DNA of 64,000 nucleotides from an uncultured Oligoflexia bacterium (GCA_913058265.1 CAJXPQ010000009.1:62001-126000), one strand, 5' to 3'. Positions 23,213 to 32,842 are shown, numbered from the stretch's first letter. Made by a program: numbers and translations. The notes: generated by a model from the letters alone, not told the origin.

Positions 23213-24940
23213 CTAGTCTTTAACGTTGAAACCTTTAAGTTTCTCAGCTAGTGAAGATGTAGAAGCTGACTCATCTTGCTTGTAATCTGCAAGATCAGCA
23301 TTTTCTGCGTTCTTCTTAGATAGAGCGATTTTCTTGTCACCTTTATCGATAGACATTACTCTTGCTTTAACTTTATCACCAACTTTAACAACGTCTTCTG
23401 GCTTCTCAACTCTCTCTTCAGAAAGTTCAGAAATATGAACAAGACCTTCAATTCCAGTTTCAAGTTCAACGAAAGCACCAAAATCAGTTACTCTCATTAC
23501 TTCACCTTCAACGACAGAACCAACAGGTAATCTTTCTTCAATTTTCTTCCAAGGATCTTCCTCAAGTTGCTTAATTCCTAAGCAGAATTTTGAGTTATCA
23601 GCATCAACAGTTAAAACAGCTGCTTTAATTGAATCACCAACTTTAAATTCAGTACTTGGGTTTACATTTTTCTTAGTCCAAGAAACATCAGAAACATGAA
23701 TTAGAGCATCAATGTTTTCACCTAGGTCAATAAAGACACCAAAATCAACGATTGCTTTAACTGTTCCTTCAACTGCCTTACCAACTGGGTATTTTGCAGC
23801 TAAATCATTCCAAGGGTTTTCAAGAAGTTGCTTAAGACCTAGAGAGATTCTCTTGTTCTCAACATCTACTTCAAGTACTTGAGCTTCAATTGTTTCACCT
23901 ACTGCATGACCTTTGATAGGTCCCTTAGGGTTAGTCCAAGAAACTTCTGATACATGAACAAGACCTTCGATACCGTCAGATAATTCTACGAAAATTCCGT
24001 AATCTTTAACTGAAACGATCTCACCAGTAACTTTCGTTCCTGTAAGGTAATTATCCTTAGCACTCTCCCAAGGGTTAGGAAGAACTTGCTTAAGACCTAA
24101 AGAAACTCTTTCTTTAGCATTGTCATATTTAAGAATTTTAACATTGATTTCGTCGCCTACAGCTAATAGGTTCGAAGGATGCTTAACTCTTCCCCATGAC
24201 ATATCTGTAATGTGAAGAAGACCATCAACACCACCAAGGTCAATAAATGCACCGTAGTCTGTGATATTTTTAACAATACCTTTAACGATCATTCCTTCAG
24301 TGATTTGACCAAGAGTATCTTCTCTTAGCTTCCCTCTTTCTTCAGCTAAAATAGCTCTTCTAGAAAGAACGATGTTTCCACGTTTCTTATTAAACTTAAT
24401 AACTTTGAATTCCATTGTTTTACCAATAAATTTATCAAGGTTTTTAGTTGGTCTGATATCAATTTGTGATCCTGGTAAGAATGCCTTAACACCGATGTCT
24501 ACTGATAATCCACCTTTAACTTTTGCGATTACTGTACCCTTAACTGGGTCACCCTTTTCACAAGCCTCAGATATTTTATCCCATGCTTGTAAAATTTCTG
24601 CCTTGTCTTTTGAAAGTACAAGATTACCAAGATGTGATTCAAGTTTTTCTAAATAAACTTCGATTGTATCACCTTGTTTTACTTTTAAAGTTCCGTCATA
24701 GTTTCTAAACTCTTTCGCTAGAACTAATCCTTCCTGCTTGTAACCGATATCAACCATTACGTAATCATCTGTTACCGAAATAACGTGACCGTTATAAACT
24801 TCACCTTCTGAGAAGCTTACTGTAGCTGAGTCGCTTAAAAGTTTTCCGAACTCTGTTGTTGATGCTGCTGCCGCTGCTTCTGATTCCTCAGTTACAACGT
24901 CAAATTCTTTTGCCCATGATGGGATTGTTGTTGTTGACAT
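23213..24940 (-). CDS. rpsA: 30S ribosomal protein S1
   Basis: A 575-residue RNA-binding protein of the small ribosomal subunit that helps mRNA docking. Six S1 domains follow one another from about residue 30 to 555. Domains 3 to 6 show the canonical pattern (for example [20 protein letters not shown] and [13 protein letters not shown]). The start at 24940 is chosen because an AAAGGTGG ribosome-binding site lies 7 nt before it; the longer ATG at 24985 has none. It has its own TTGACA-TATAAA promoter inside the end of the preceding glycosyltransferase gene, and a 17-bp palindrome at the 5' end of the predicted leader. Confidence 0.95.
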   Translation of the reverse strand: MSTTTIPSWAKEFDVVTEESEAAAAASTTEFGKLLSDSATVSFSEGEVYNGHVISVTDDYVMVDIGYKQEGLVLAKEFRNYDGTLKVKQGDTIEVYLEKLESHLGNLVLSKDKAEILQAWDKISEACEKGDPVKGTVIAKVKGGLSVDIGVKAFLPGSQIDIRPTKNLDKFIGKTMEFKVIKFNKKRGNIVLSRRAILAEERGKLREDTLGQITEGMIVKGIVKNITDYGAFIDLGGVDGLLHITDMSWGRVKHPSNLLAVGDEINVKILKYDNAKERVSLGLKQVLPNPWESAKDNYLTGTKVTGEIVSVKDYGIFVELSDGIEGLVHVSEVSWTNPKGPIKGHAVGETIEAQVLEVDVENKRISLGLKQLLENPWNDLAAKYPVGKAVEGTVKAIVDFGVFIDLGENIDALIHVSDVSWTKKNVNPSTEFKVGDSIKAAVLTVDADNSKFCLGIKQLEEDPWKKIEERLPVGSVVEGEVMRVTDFGAFVELETGIEGLVHISELSEERVEKPEDVVKVGDKVKARVMSIDKGDKKIALSKKNAENADLADYKQDESASTSSLAEKLKGFNVKD

Positions 24941-25005
24941 AATATTGTCCACCTTTAAATTTAATATCCTCACCTCAAAAGTCAAAGACGTATTAGTGAG
25001 TGATT

Positions 25006-25022
25006 TTCAAACATTGTTTGAA
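25006..25022. promoter_or_regulatory. 17-bp palindrome at the 5' end of the rpsA leader
   Basis: TTCAAAC-ATT-GTTTGAA is a perfect 7-bp inverted repeat with 3-nt centre. It starts at about the predicted rpsA transcription start (about 25023), so it would form a 5'-terminal hairpin in the mRNA or act as an operator. Confidence 0.45.
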
Positions 25023-25029
25023 GTGTGAT

Positions 25030-25058
25030 TTTATAATCTTTTCAGGGGTTTATGTCAA
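25030..25058 (-). promoter_or_regulatory. Strong sigma-70-type promoter of rpsA
   Basis: Perfect TTGACA (25058-25053), a 17-nt spacer and TATAAA (25035-25030) on the minus strand, within the last codons and just after the stop of the glycosyltransferase gene. It gives rpsA a leader of about 83 nt. Confidence 0.75.
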
Positions 25059-26219
25059 TGAGGACCGAGAGGTTTTCTTAACGACTAGCCTTTGTCGCTT
25101 TGCAGCAGTTCGAACGTATATCTGCTGGAATTTGTCAGCATATCGATCAATTCCGTGCCCCTCAGTAATCTCCTCAAAATAATCCTTAAGAGCGCTTCTA
25201 TATATTGAATAATTGGTAAGAATTTTCTCTAATTTGGTTTTTGCCTCTCTGGTATCTTGGGCATAATAGGACTCTCCTATCCACCTATATTTAAAAAGTA
25301 AATCCTGTCGCGTGGCTGATCTTGGAAATAAGACAGGAGTTTCGTTCATCAAGGCCATTATTTCAAAGTCATTGAGAGGCTCATCAAAGGCCAAACTCAG
25401 AAAGACATCAAGGTTTTTAAGCTCCTGAGCCTTTGACTCCAAGCTATAGAGTAAAATATCACCTTCATAAAATTCATAATCTAGCTCAGTTAAGACTCGT
25501 TTCGCCTTATCTTTTTGATAAACCCTAGGCCCTAAAAAGATGCTTAGCATCAGCTGACCTAAATCTAAGTTATTATGACTTTTCAAAACACGAAATGTTT
25601 TTACTACCGACTTCAATTTATGCAGCTCATTTATATTATTTATAACACAACCAATTATTTTTTTATCTACAACCTCTCGATTAGATCTAACAGTATCGAT
25701 ACCGCTACCAAGATTTAGAACTTTTTTAGGATTTATTAAAAAAGTCTCTCTAGTTAGATCCTTAATTTCGTCTGAAAGAGTCAGAATATGATCGACTCTT
25801 CTAAGTAACCACCTTGAAAAGATATTAAAATGCGAATCTTTAATATGTTCATTATGAGTACAAAGTAACGGAGTTTTAATATTAGATTTCAATATTAAAC
25901 TTAATGGCCAAATATGTTTAATAGAATAAGTATGTACAATATCATAATCTCCTTGATTCAGAATTCTTTTAAAATCAAAGTATGAATCAAACATAAATAA
26001 TAACGGAATTTTTTTAGGTGTAATATAAATTCGAGGAATGTCTTCTTTGTCTGCTTCCTTGTCTACTTGTGAGTTCTTTAAACATAACATTGTGGGATTG
26101 CTACCAGAGTTACGTAAGAAGATAGCATCGGATATGGCCCTACGTTCTACGGTAGACCACTTCTTGCTTGTGCAGATAAGTAATACATTAAAATCTTGTA
26201 AAATTATTTTCTCACGCAT
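25050..26219 (-). CDS. Family 4-like glycosyltransferase
   Basis: A 389-residue GT-B-type transferase. The N-terminal half has the early acceptor-domain features (GDYDIVHTYSIKHIWP, LLCTHNEHIKDS, HILTLSDEIKDL). The junction has GSGIDTVRSN, and the C-terminal half carries the sugar-nucleotide-binding region with the E-x7-E-like segment DEPLNDFEIMALMNETPV. It shares a TAATG overlap with the DUF3108 lipoprotein gene and lies downstream of lpxK. It therefore probably adds a sugar to lipid A, LPS core or another envelope glycan; B. bacteriovorus lipid A is known to carry mannose in place of phosphate, so that is one candidate. The donor and acceptor are not known. Confidence 0.75.
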   Translation of the reverse strand: MREKIILQDFNVLLICTSKKWSTVERRAISDAIFLRNSGSNPTMLCLKNSQVDKEADKEDIPRIYITPKKIPLLFMFDSYFDFKRILNQGDYDIVHTYSIKHIWPLSLILKSNIKTPLLCTHNEHIKDSHFNIFSRWLLRRVDHILTLSDEIKDLTRETFLINPKKVLNLGSGIDTVRSNREVVDKKIIGCVINNINELHKLKSVVKTFRVLKSHNNLDLGQLMLSIFLGPRVYQKDKAKRVLTELDYEFYEGDILLYSLESKAQELKNLDVFLSLAFDEPLNDFEIMALMNETPVLFPRSATRQDLLFKYRWIGESYYAQDTREAKTKLEKILTNYSIYRSALKDYFEEITEGHGIDRYADKFQQIYVRTAAKRQRLVVKKTSRSSLT

Positions 26220-27310
26220 TATTTAGAATAAGAGGTGATCTCACCTGTTACTTTCCCTATTTTAATTTTTGCATCAAATTTCAAAAAGATTCTCCGCTCA
26301 TCCGCTGAGAACCAAAAGTTCATATAACCACCCTTAATAGTTTCACCACTATGCTTAGTATGAACCAAGACTTTAAATGCCTCTTTCTTTCCAATTTTCG
26401 TTTCAAGTGTTTCTTTTGATTTTATCGTCGCGGATAAGAGTTCAACCTTACCTTTATTTACAATCGGTATTTCATATTGTTTCCCAATGATCATGGGCAA
26501 GCCCCGCAAGAAATAGAGAGATGAGAAAGGGTCTTGGTAGAAGCGAGGTATGGAGTATTCTTTCTGTTTTTTCTTTTCTTTATCTTTCGTCACTCTTTTA
26601 TAAAATGAATAAGCCTTTAGTTTTTGTCTATCAAATAACTGTAAATCATCAATGTCCTGTGAGCTCTGTCTTTGGATTAAACTAAACTTCAAAGGTAGAA
26701 ACTCATCTTTTGTTAAGTAAGAATCACCTAGATCATTTACTTGGTAGAGATATGAGTAATAGCTTGATGTTTTTAATTTCGTTTGAATATGATAAACCTC
26801 TCGGTTATCCATAAGAGTATTTTCTTTTGTTTCAACAATTATTGAACCTGTAGAAATTCCCATATAACTTACTTCTAAAATACTCTTCTCTCCTGGAAAA
26901 ATAAAAGGCTTATATTTATGCCAGAAAAGAGCACTTTTTTCATCAAAACCTTTGAGCTTTTCGGGGAAGCCTTCAGGGTAAGCTTGTAACGCTATACTCT
27001 TTCTTTTTTTCTTGGCCATCAAAGTGGGTTTTTGCGGTAAAGTACCCGTTCTTTTATGGTTATGAGATTTCTTCTTAGATGTTGGAGTGAGTTGTGGCTT
27101 ATTTTCTTTATCCACTTGTTCAGATAAAACAACCGTCTTAGCAGAATCAACTTGGAATTTCTTCAAGACATCTTTGTTAACTGAAAAGTCTTTCATTAAC
27201 TCATCATTTCTTTTTTTGATATCATCTTCCCCACCAAATATATCTTTAAATGAAGTTGATGAACAACTTGAAATAATCATGAAAAAAACTAAACTGAATA
27301 TTTTGCTCAA
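26219..27310 (-). CDS. DUF3108-type lipoprotein
   Basis: A 363-residue protein with a lipoprotein signal (MSKIFSLVFFMIISSCSS, lipidated Cys about residue 16) and a charged linker to about residue 110. A DUF3108-like beta domain follows (about 135-360), with FPGEKSILEVSYMGISTG, then YLYQVNDLGDSYL and the closing GGYMNFWFSADERR. The family is periplasmic or outer-membrane associated and of unknown biochemical role. Here it sits between lpxK and a glycosyltransferase, overlapping the latter by 1 nt, which ties it to LPS or envelope assembly. Confidence 0.75.
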   Translation of the reverse strand: MSKIFSLVFFMIISSCSSTSFKDIFGGEDDIKKRNDELMKDFSVNKDVLKKFQVDSAKTVVLSEQVDKENKPQLTPTSKKKSHNHKRTGTLPQKPTLMAKKKRKSIALQAYPEGFPEKLKGFDEKSALFWHKYKPFIFPGEKSILEVSYMGISTGSIIVETKENTLMDNREVYHIQTKLKTSSYYSYLYQVNDLGDSYLTKDEFLPLKFSLIQRQSSQDIDDLQLFDRQKLKAYSFYKRVTKDKEKKKQKEYSIPRFYQDPFSSLYFLRGLPMIIGKQYEIPIVNKGKVELLSATIKSKETLETKIGKKEAFKVLVHTKHSGETIKGGYMNFWFSADERRIFLKFDAKIKIGKVTGEITSYSK

Positions 27311-27357
27311 GTAAGAATCCTTATCTATATTAACTCTAGATATATTCTAAACCCTAT

Positions 27358-28422
27358 TTAATTATAATCAAGATTCAATATCTTTTTGATCCTTTGAAGA
27401 ATCTCTTCTTCTCCAGCTAAGAATTTAACATCAATGTTTAGAGACATAATTCTTGAGTCTTTTGATACCTTTCTAAGTTTAACCATATCCTTTTCACTCG
27501 TCATGACTATGGCGTCGTGCTTGGCACTTTCAATCAAAATATCATTGATGTCTTCATGGCTGAAAAAGTAATGATCTGGGTAGACTTTTTTATAGACTAT
27601 TTCTGCACCAAAGCCCTCCAACATATTATAGAAAGATTCAGGGGCGGCAATTGCTGTCACAGCCAGAACCTTCTTTCCTTTTAAACCACTAACGTCCATG
27701 ATTTCTTGGTCAAAACTATCAACGATCCGGCTAGGTTTATAAATTAATTTTCCAATCGGAATACCCTTACGATGATGAGCACTCAACATGGTCAAAAGGT
27801 CCTCAATCTTCTCTTCCGAAACTTGGTCAACTCGACTAATAATAATGACATCAGCATCCTTGAGAGAGCTCAGTCCTTCACGTAAGTATCCCATAGGTGC
27901 AGTTTTATAACGATCAAGTGGAAGTAAAGCATCGAATAAAACGATATTTAATGAGCGGTATAATTGAATATGTTGAAAACCGTCATCAAGTAAAACAACG
28001 TCAGGTTTAAGACTATGAAAAAAAGACTTTAAATTTGCAGAACGTCTTTTACCAACGACGACTGCACCTCTCTTCATCTGCTTTGAAATAAGTAGAGGTT
28101 CATCTCCAAATTCATGAGGATTAGAAAGAAACTTTTGGCCACCACGAATGACTCCTGACTTATGTTCAAGCCTTCCCTTATACCCTCTTGTTAAGATTGT
28201 CGTTTCAAGATCATAAGTTTCGAGCTTCTTAACGAGCCAAATAGTAAGCGGTGTTTTACCTGTTCCACCGAAGGTAATATTTCCAATAGAAATAATAGGA
28301 ACTTTAAAATAATCTTTTTTGAGAAAACCGTACTCATAAAGAGAACGGCGAATCTTATAGCTTGTCTCCCAGACGGAAGATAATGGACGCATAAAAATAT
28401 TTTTTATCATAAAATTATCCAT
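27358..28422 (-). CDS. lpxK: Tetraacyldisaccharide 4'-kinase LpxK
   Basis: A 354-residue inner-membrane-associated kinase that phosphorylates the 4' position of the lipid A disaccharide. The P-loop is GGTGKTP within IISIGNITFGGTGKTP (about 44-60). The conserved LLDDGFQH lies near residue 140, and LTRGY follows the P-loop as in the family. Its start overlaps the lpxB stop (TAATG). Its presence implies at least one lipid A phosphate, unlike the phosphate-free lipid A described for B. bacteriovorus. Confidence 0.95.
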   Translation of the reverse strand: MDNFMIKNIFMRPLSSVWETSYKIRRSLYEYGFLKKDYFKVPIISIGNITFGGTGKTPLTIWLVKKLETYDLETTILTRGYKGRLEHKSGVIRGGQKFLSNPHEFGDEPLLISKQMKRGAVVVGKRRSANLKSFFHSLKPDVVLLDDGFQHIQLYRSLNIVLFDALLPLDRYKTAPMGYLREGLSSLKDADVIIISRVDQVSEEKIEDLLTMLSAHHRKGIPIGKLIYKPSRIVDSFDQEIMDVSGLKGKKVLAVTAIAAPESFYNMLEGFGAEIVYKKVYPDHYFFSHEDINDILIESAKHDAIVMTSEKDMVKLRKVSKDSRIMSLNIDVKFLAGEEEILQRIKKILNLDYN

Positions 28423-29555
28423 TAAGTACTTTTGATAACGTCTGCCATATAGTCCGGTACAGAAAAGTCATCGCCTGTTAGTAGTTTATTTGTTTTTGCT
28501 AATTCAATAATCATATTATCATACATCTCTGGGTTTAATAATAGCTGGCGCAAGTGCTTAGCTACATTATATCGATCTGCGTGATGCTGAATCAATTCAG
28601 GAAAAATCATTTTATTCCCAAGAATAATATTTGTTAAACTTGCAGGTCCATCATAAGGAACAAGTAGTTTTAGTACGAACTCCGTAAATAGCGACACTTT
28701 ATAACAGACGACTGTTGGAACTTGAAATAGCCCTGTTGCGAGTGTAACAGTCCCACTAGCAGCAACAGAAAGGTCGGCCCAATCAAGTGCCTCCGCCAGC
28801 TCACGAGAATCCCACTCTTTCGAGAAGTTCAGGTCTGTATGATAATGCTCGTCACGAACAGATTCCGACTTTACAATTCCTAGTTCAAATTCAAAGCCCT
28901 CTTCCTGTAGAATTAGTACACCTCTAGTAAATATCGGAAATAAAGTTGAAACTTCTACATTTCGACTTCCCGGTAGGATCAATAGCTTTGATTTTGATTT
29001 TGAAATATTATCTGAACTTCGTTTACGTATATGAGTTAAGTGTTCACTATATTCAAGCATCAATGGGTGTAAGACAGACTTTACATTTGTCACTCCTCTA
29101 TCTTGAAACCATTTTTTTTCAAAAGGTAAAATCGTAAAGAGAGTATGAACATTTCTTTCAAGAATTTTAGCTCTCCAAGGCTTCCATACCCATGCCTGAG
29201 GAGCAACATAATAAAGAACTTTTATACCGCGAGCCTTTAACTTTTTGGCCAATTTTAAATTGAAACCTTGAAAATCAACTAAGATCGCCGTTTTCGTCTC
29301 ACGCTTCTTTACTTCATCTAAGATATGATCCAGTGCTCGACAATAAAAAGGAATTTTTCCTAAGACTTCAGAGATGCCAATTCCTGAGAAGTCTTTTAAG
29401 TGATAAAGAATTTCCAAGCCTTGCTCTTCTAAGCGTGAGCCCCCGACACCATAAAATTCAGTATCAGGAAGTAATTGCTTAATTTGAGGATAAAAAGTCA
29501 TAGCATGATCTTCACCAGACTTTTCTCCTGCAATAATTAAACAACTTTGTATCAT
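28422..29555 (-). CDS. lpxB: Lipid A disaccharide synthase LpxB
   Basis: A 377-residue GT19 glycosyltransferase that joins UDP-diacylglucosamine to lipid X. Family signatures include IAGEKSGEDHA at the N-terminus, YYVAPQAWVWKPWRA (about 110-125), LPGSRNVEVSTLFP and the GTVTLATGLFQVPTVVCYK segment. It overlaps the upstream oxidoreductase gene by 4 bp and the downstream lpxK by 1 bp. Confidence 0.95.
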   Translation of the reverse strand: MIQSCLIIAGEKSGEDHAMTFYPQIKQLLPDTEFYGVGGSRLEEQGLEILYHLKDFSGIGISEVLGKIPFYCRALDHILDEVKKRETKTAILVDFQGFNLKLAKKLKARGIKVLYYVAPQAWVWKPWRAKILERNVHTLFTILPFEKKWFQDRGVTNVKSVLHPLMLEYSEHLTHIRKRSSDNISKSKSKLLILPGSRNVEVSTLFPIFTRGVLILQEEGFEFELGIVKSESVRDEHYHTDLNFSKEWDSRELAEALDWADLSVAASGTVTLATGLFQVPTVVCYKVSLFTEFVLKLLVPYDGPASLTNIILGNKMIFPELIQHHADRYNVAKHLRQLLLNPEMYDNMIIELAKTNKLLTGDDFSVPDYMADVIKST

Positions 29556-30493
29556 TTAAGAGATACCCTCTCTGATTTATCAAGACTCTCCATCACCTTT
29601 GAAACAAGAAAAACAGCTTTAGCACCGTCATCATAATTAACCACTGGTGCAGAGTTATTTAAAATAGAATTATAGAATTGTTCTTGTTCAATAAGAAGAT
29701 GGTCTCTTTTTTCATAGTTGCTTTCTTTTACAAAGGTATCATCATCAAACTTTGAACTTGAACCTTCATAAATTTTATTTGCAAATAAATCAACATAGAT
29801 ACAGCCAGAGTCACTCATAACTTCTAATGCTCTAACTTCTTTTACATGATTACGCCCAGAAGTAATAATAGCTTCAGATCCATCTTCAAAAGAAAAAGTA
29901 GCAGTTACATGATCCCACTTACTCGTGATAATTTTATGTCCAATTGCAGAAACACTCACTGGACTCATTTTTAATATATAAAGCATTAAGTCGAGATCAT
30001 GAATCATAAGATCCTGAACGGCATCAACATCTGTAGCTCTACCCTTAAAAGGAGCAAAGCGATCAATCTTAAATGTTCTCTTTCCAGTAATCGCTGCAAA
30101 CTTATCGCTTAATAATTCCCAGGCTTGATGACACCTTTCACTATGTCCCACCTGTAGAACCTTATCTCCAACCTTATCCGCTAAGAGCACAACTTCGTCA
30201 TAAGTTGCGCATAAAGGTTTTTCACAAAAGACATGCTTATTATTTTCAAGTAACAGACTTGTTAATTCGAAATGAGTTGAGGTCGGAGTCACAATGATTG
30301 CAGCATCGATCTCATTCATAACTTCTTTAATATCAGCAACAACTTTAATCTTTGGATAGGCTTCTTTAACAGCAGCTTGGTTGAAGGGCTCTACAACAGC
30401 AACTAGATTTGCATTTTCAAGGCCAGCTGCTTTTTGTGTATGCCAACGTCCAAGATGACCATAACCAACAACTGCAACATTAACTTTTTTCAT
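29552..30493 (-). CDS. gnnA: Gfo/Idh/MocA oxidoreductase, probable UDP-GlcNAc 3-dehydrogenase (GnnA-like)
   Basis: A 313-residue NAD-dependent sugar dehydrogenase. It has a Rossmann start (VAVVGYGHLGRWH), the catalytic Lys in FCEKPL (about residue 92-97), and the D-x-x-x-H-D-L-D segment (about 162-170) typical of the family. It lies between lpxA and lpxB with a 4-bp overlap to lpxB. In Acidithiobacillus and Leptospira the gene at this place is gnnA, which with the aminotransferase GnnB makes the 2,3-diamino sugar of lipid A; the same diamino sugar is reported for Bdellovibrio lipid A. The GnnA role is inferred from place and family. No gnnB is in the window. Confidence 0.75.
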   Translation of the reverse strand: MKKVNVAVVGYGHLGRWHTQKAAGLENANLVAVVEPFNQAAVKEAYPKIKVVADIKEVMNEIDAAIIVTPTSTHFELTSLLLENNKHVFCEKPLCATYDEVVLLADKVGDKVLQVGHSERCHQAWELLSDKFAAITGKRTFKIDRFAPFKGRATDVDAVQDLMIHDLDLMLYILKMSPVSVSAIGHKIITSKWDHVTATFSFEDGSEAIITSGRNHVKEVRALEVMSDSGCIYVDLFANKIYEGSSSKFDDDTFVKESNYEKRDHLLIEQEQFYNSILNNSAPVVNYDDGAKAVFLVSKVMESLDKSERVSLK

Positions 30494-30501
30494 AATTTAT
30501 C

Positions 30502-31296
30502 CTATGACATAAATGGGGCAAGACCGACTTCACTTTCTCGAATAAAGTCTGCAATCTCATCAATAATTTTATTATTCTTATACTCATCCATATTTTCAGG
30601 ATGATTAGCAAATGCTCTAGGAGATAGAGCTGACGCATCCATCATTCTATAAAATTCAACGACTTCAGAAATTTCATCCTTAGAGTAGCCACGTCTTCTC
30701 ATACCAATAATATTGACGCCTTTAATTTTAATTCTATTTCCAAGGGCGGCACAAAATTGAGGTACATCCTTATCAATAGCACTAGCTGCACCGATAAATG
30801 CTCCGCGACCGACACTACAAAACGGTGTGACTCCACATGCGCCCCCCATCTGAACATAATCACCAATTTTCACATGTCCAGCACACATAGTGCCATTAGC
30901 AAGAGTCACGTTATCCCCAACTTTACAGTCGTGAGCAAAGTGAACACCTGTCATGAAGTAGCCATTATTTCCAATAATTGTCTCGTGATTCTCTTTTGTA
31001 GTGGCCCTATGGACAGTACAGTTTTCTCTAAAAAGATTATTATCTCCAATGATTGTTCTAGTTGGCTCATCTTTATAAGATTTATCTTGAGGCGGAACTC
31101 CTATAGAACAAAACTGGTGAAATTCATTATTATTTCCTATAGTTGTGTGTCCATTAATAACGACATGAGAGAGCAGTTTACAATCATCTCCAATTTTCAC
31201 ATCAGAACCGATAAGACAGTAAGGTCCTATTTTGATATTGTTACCTAAAATTGCACCCTCTTCAATGATTGCAGTTGGATGTATCTCAACACTCAT
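30502..31296 (-). CDS. lpxA: Acyl-ACP--UDP-GlcNAc O-/N-acyltransferase LpxA
   Basis: A 264-residue left-handed beta-helix enzyme, first step of lipid A synthesis. Hexapeptide repeats run from about residue 5 to 185, with the catalytic His in GVHFAHDCKVGD (about 123) and the helical C-terminal domain after about 190 (MRRRGYSKDEI). The length matches the family. It follows fabZ with a 1-bp overlap (TAATG type). If the neighbouring GnnA role is right, this enzyme should prefer an amino group at C3 of the sugar. Confidence 0.95.
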   Translation of the reverse strand: MSVEIHPTAIIEEGAILGNNIKIGPYCLIGSDVKIGDDCKLLSHVVINGHTTIGNNNEFHQFCSIGVPPQDKSYKDEPTRTIIGDNNLFRENCTVHRATTKENHETIIGNNGYFMTGVHFAHDCKVGDNVTLANGTMCAGHVKIGDYVQMGGACGVTPFCSVGRGAFIGAASAIDKDVPQFCAALGNRIKIKGVNIIGMRRRGYSKDEISEVVEFYRMMDASALSPRAFANHPENMDEYKNNKIIDEIADFIRESEVGLAPFMS

Positions 31297-31796
31297 TACG
31301 CACCCTTCGTTATAAGGTCTAGCTTAGCTAATATTTTTGCTTGTGAAATCTTTTCATCATTAGATAAAACTTCGCAAGCATAAGTCGCGATAGTTCCTCT
31401 ACACTTTTCCATTTTTGCATGTATTTCAAGTACCATGCCTGGAGTAACAGGTTTCCTAAACTTTGCAGATTCGACACTTAGCAAGAGAGTCTCAACTCTT
31501 GTGCCATCTCCTAACCCAGTGAGCCCCAGTGATACAAAAGCACAAGATTGCGCCATCATCTCAACTTGTACAACACCTGGAAGAATAGGGTTTCCTGGAA
31601 AGTGACCCGCCAGAATTTCCAGATCTTCTCTGACAGTAAAGTTTGCAATTACGTGAGTACCGACAAGGTCACGACCACTACGTGTCTCCATGTCCTTGAC
31701 CTCATCAGGAATACGCAATTCACTGACAGTATCTATAAACTTAAAAGGTGCTCTATGAGGTAGAAACTCCAGAACCTGTTCTTCATTTAATAACAT
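31296..31796 (-). CDS. fabZ: 3-hydroxyacyl-ACP dehydratase FabZ
   Basis: A 166-residue hot-dog-fold dehydratase of fatty acid synthesis. The active-site His is in AGHFPGNPILPGVVQVE (about 77-93) with the catalytic Glu at the end of this segment. HRAPFKFIDTV near the N-terminus is typical. It is slightly longer than usual (about 145-150) owing to an insertion near residues 33-50. It lies between lpxD and lpxA, the common arrangement that lets FabZ and LpxA share the 3-hydroxyacyl-ACP pool. Confidence 0.93.
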   Translation of the reverse strand: MLLNEEQVLEFLPHRAPFKFIDTVSELRIPDEVKDMETRSGRDLVGTHVIANFTVREDLEILAGHFPGNPILPGVVQVEMMAQSCAFVSLGLTGLGDGTRVETLLLSVESAKFRKPVTPGMVLEIHAKMEKCRGTIATYACEVLSNDEKISQAKILAKLDLITKGA

Positions 31797-31804
31797 AATT
31801 TATC

Positions 31805-32839
31805 CTACTTTTTTGAAAGTTTATTAAGCACCGCTTGAGATCGAAGCCAATCTTTAACGGGCCTTGCAGGGTGACCAGCAACGATAGCTCCTGCAGCAAT
31901 TTCAGCATTTTCACTTACGACAGCTCTTGCTGCCACTTGGGCTCTTTTGCCAATTTTAGCACCAGGAGCAACCCCTGCACCAGCTCCAAAGCCACAATAA
32001 TCGCTAACCTCAACACTACCAGCGAGGCCAGTTTTGCCACAGATAACAACATGCTTACCAATCAAAACATTATGTGAAATTTGCAGATCATTATCTAAGC
32101 GAGAACCATCTCCAATAGTTGTAGGGATAAAAGCCCCAGCATCAATCATAGAGTTACAGCCAATCTCAACATCATTTCCAATACTCACTCCACATAAATG
32201 CCAAATTTTATTATGAACTCCATCATAGAAATTATATCCAAACCCATCGGTCCCAATTACTGTGCCCGCATGAATACGACAGTCATGACCTATAGATGTA
32301 TATGGATAGATGGTAATATTTGGATATAAAATCGAGTTATCACCAATTGAAACCTCTGGCATGATCACGCAACCTGGAAGGATACGAACGTTTTGGCCTA
32401 TTGATACGTTTTCGCCAATAAATACACCTTGAGCTATCTCTGCTGTAGGATCAATTTGAGCTGATCCCATCTGCCGTCCGTCCACCTGGTAATTGAGGTC
32501 AGCATGTAATAGATCATAAAAAGGCTTTGATAATTCACACATCGCCTGATCGATACTCTCTGAAGTGGCAACCCATGCAAAACGAGTTTCAATGGACTTT
32601 TTACTATCGTCCGGAAGTCCCTCAAAGAACTTCTTATCTAATATGATTCCAGATCTTAGAAATTCATCATTGTTAGATCGTCGGCCGATCGCCCTAAGAA
32701 AACGATTATTTTTCACAAAACAAAATGTGTTTTCCAGAGGAGCATCAGAATGAGAAATCCCGACAAGCTCGAAATCCTCGTGATCTCCATATATGATTTC
32801 AATGGATTTATGTATCTCTAGTAGACTTGAGAATTGCAT
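31805..32839 (-). CDS. lpxD: UDP-3-O-acylglucosamine N-acyltransferase LpxD
   Basis: A 344-residue hexapeptide-repeat acyltransferase, third step of lipid A synthesis. An N-terminal uridine-binding domain (about 1-105) is followed by the beta-helix (about 125-305) with GTDGFGYNF and the catalytic His in LQISHNVLIG (about 255). The C-terminus has a short helix. It follows skp by 3 nt and precedes fabZ by 8 nt in the envelope operon. Confidence 0.95.
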   Translation of the reverse strand: MQFSSLLEIHKSIEIIYGDHEDFELVGISHSDAPLENTFCFVKNNRFLRAIGRRSNNDEFLRSGIILDKKFFEGLPDDSKKSIETRFAWVATSESIDQAMCELSKPFYDLLHADLNYQVDGRQMGSAQIDPTAEIAQGVFIGENVSIGQNVRILPGCVIMPEVSIGDNSILYPNITIYPYTSIGHDCRIHAGTVIGTDGFGYNFYDGVHNKIWHLCGVSIGNDVEIGCNSMIDAGAFIPTTIGDGSRLDNDLQISHNVLIGKHVVICGKTGLAGSVEVSDYCGFGAGAGVAPGAKIGKRAQVAARAVVSENAEIAAGAIVAGHPARPVKDWLRSQAVLNKLSKK

Positions 32840-32842
32840 CTA

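Noticed and set aside
30757-31248. 163-codon open frame on the plus strand opposite lpxA
   Set aside because: It is entirely antisense to lpxA, has no ribosome-binding site, and its Ser/Thr/Ile-rich product is a by-product of the hexapeptide-repeat codons on the other strand.
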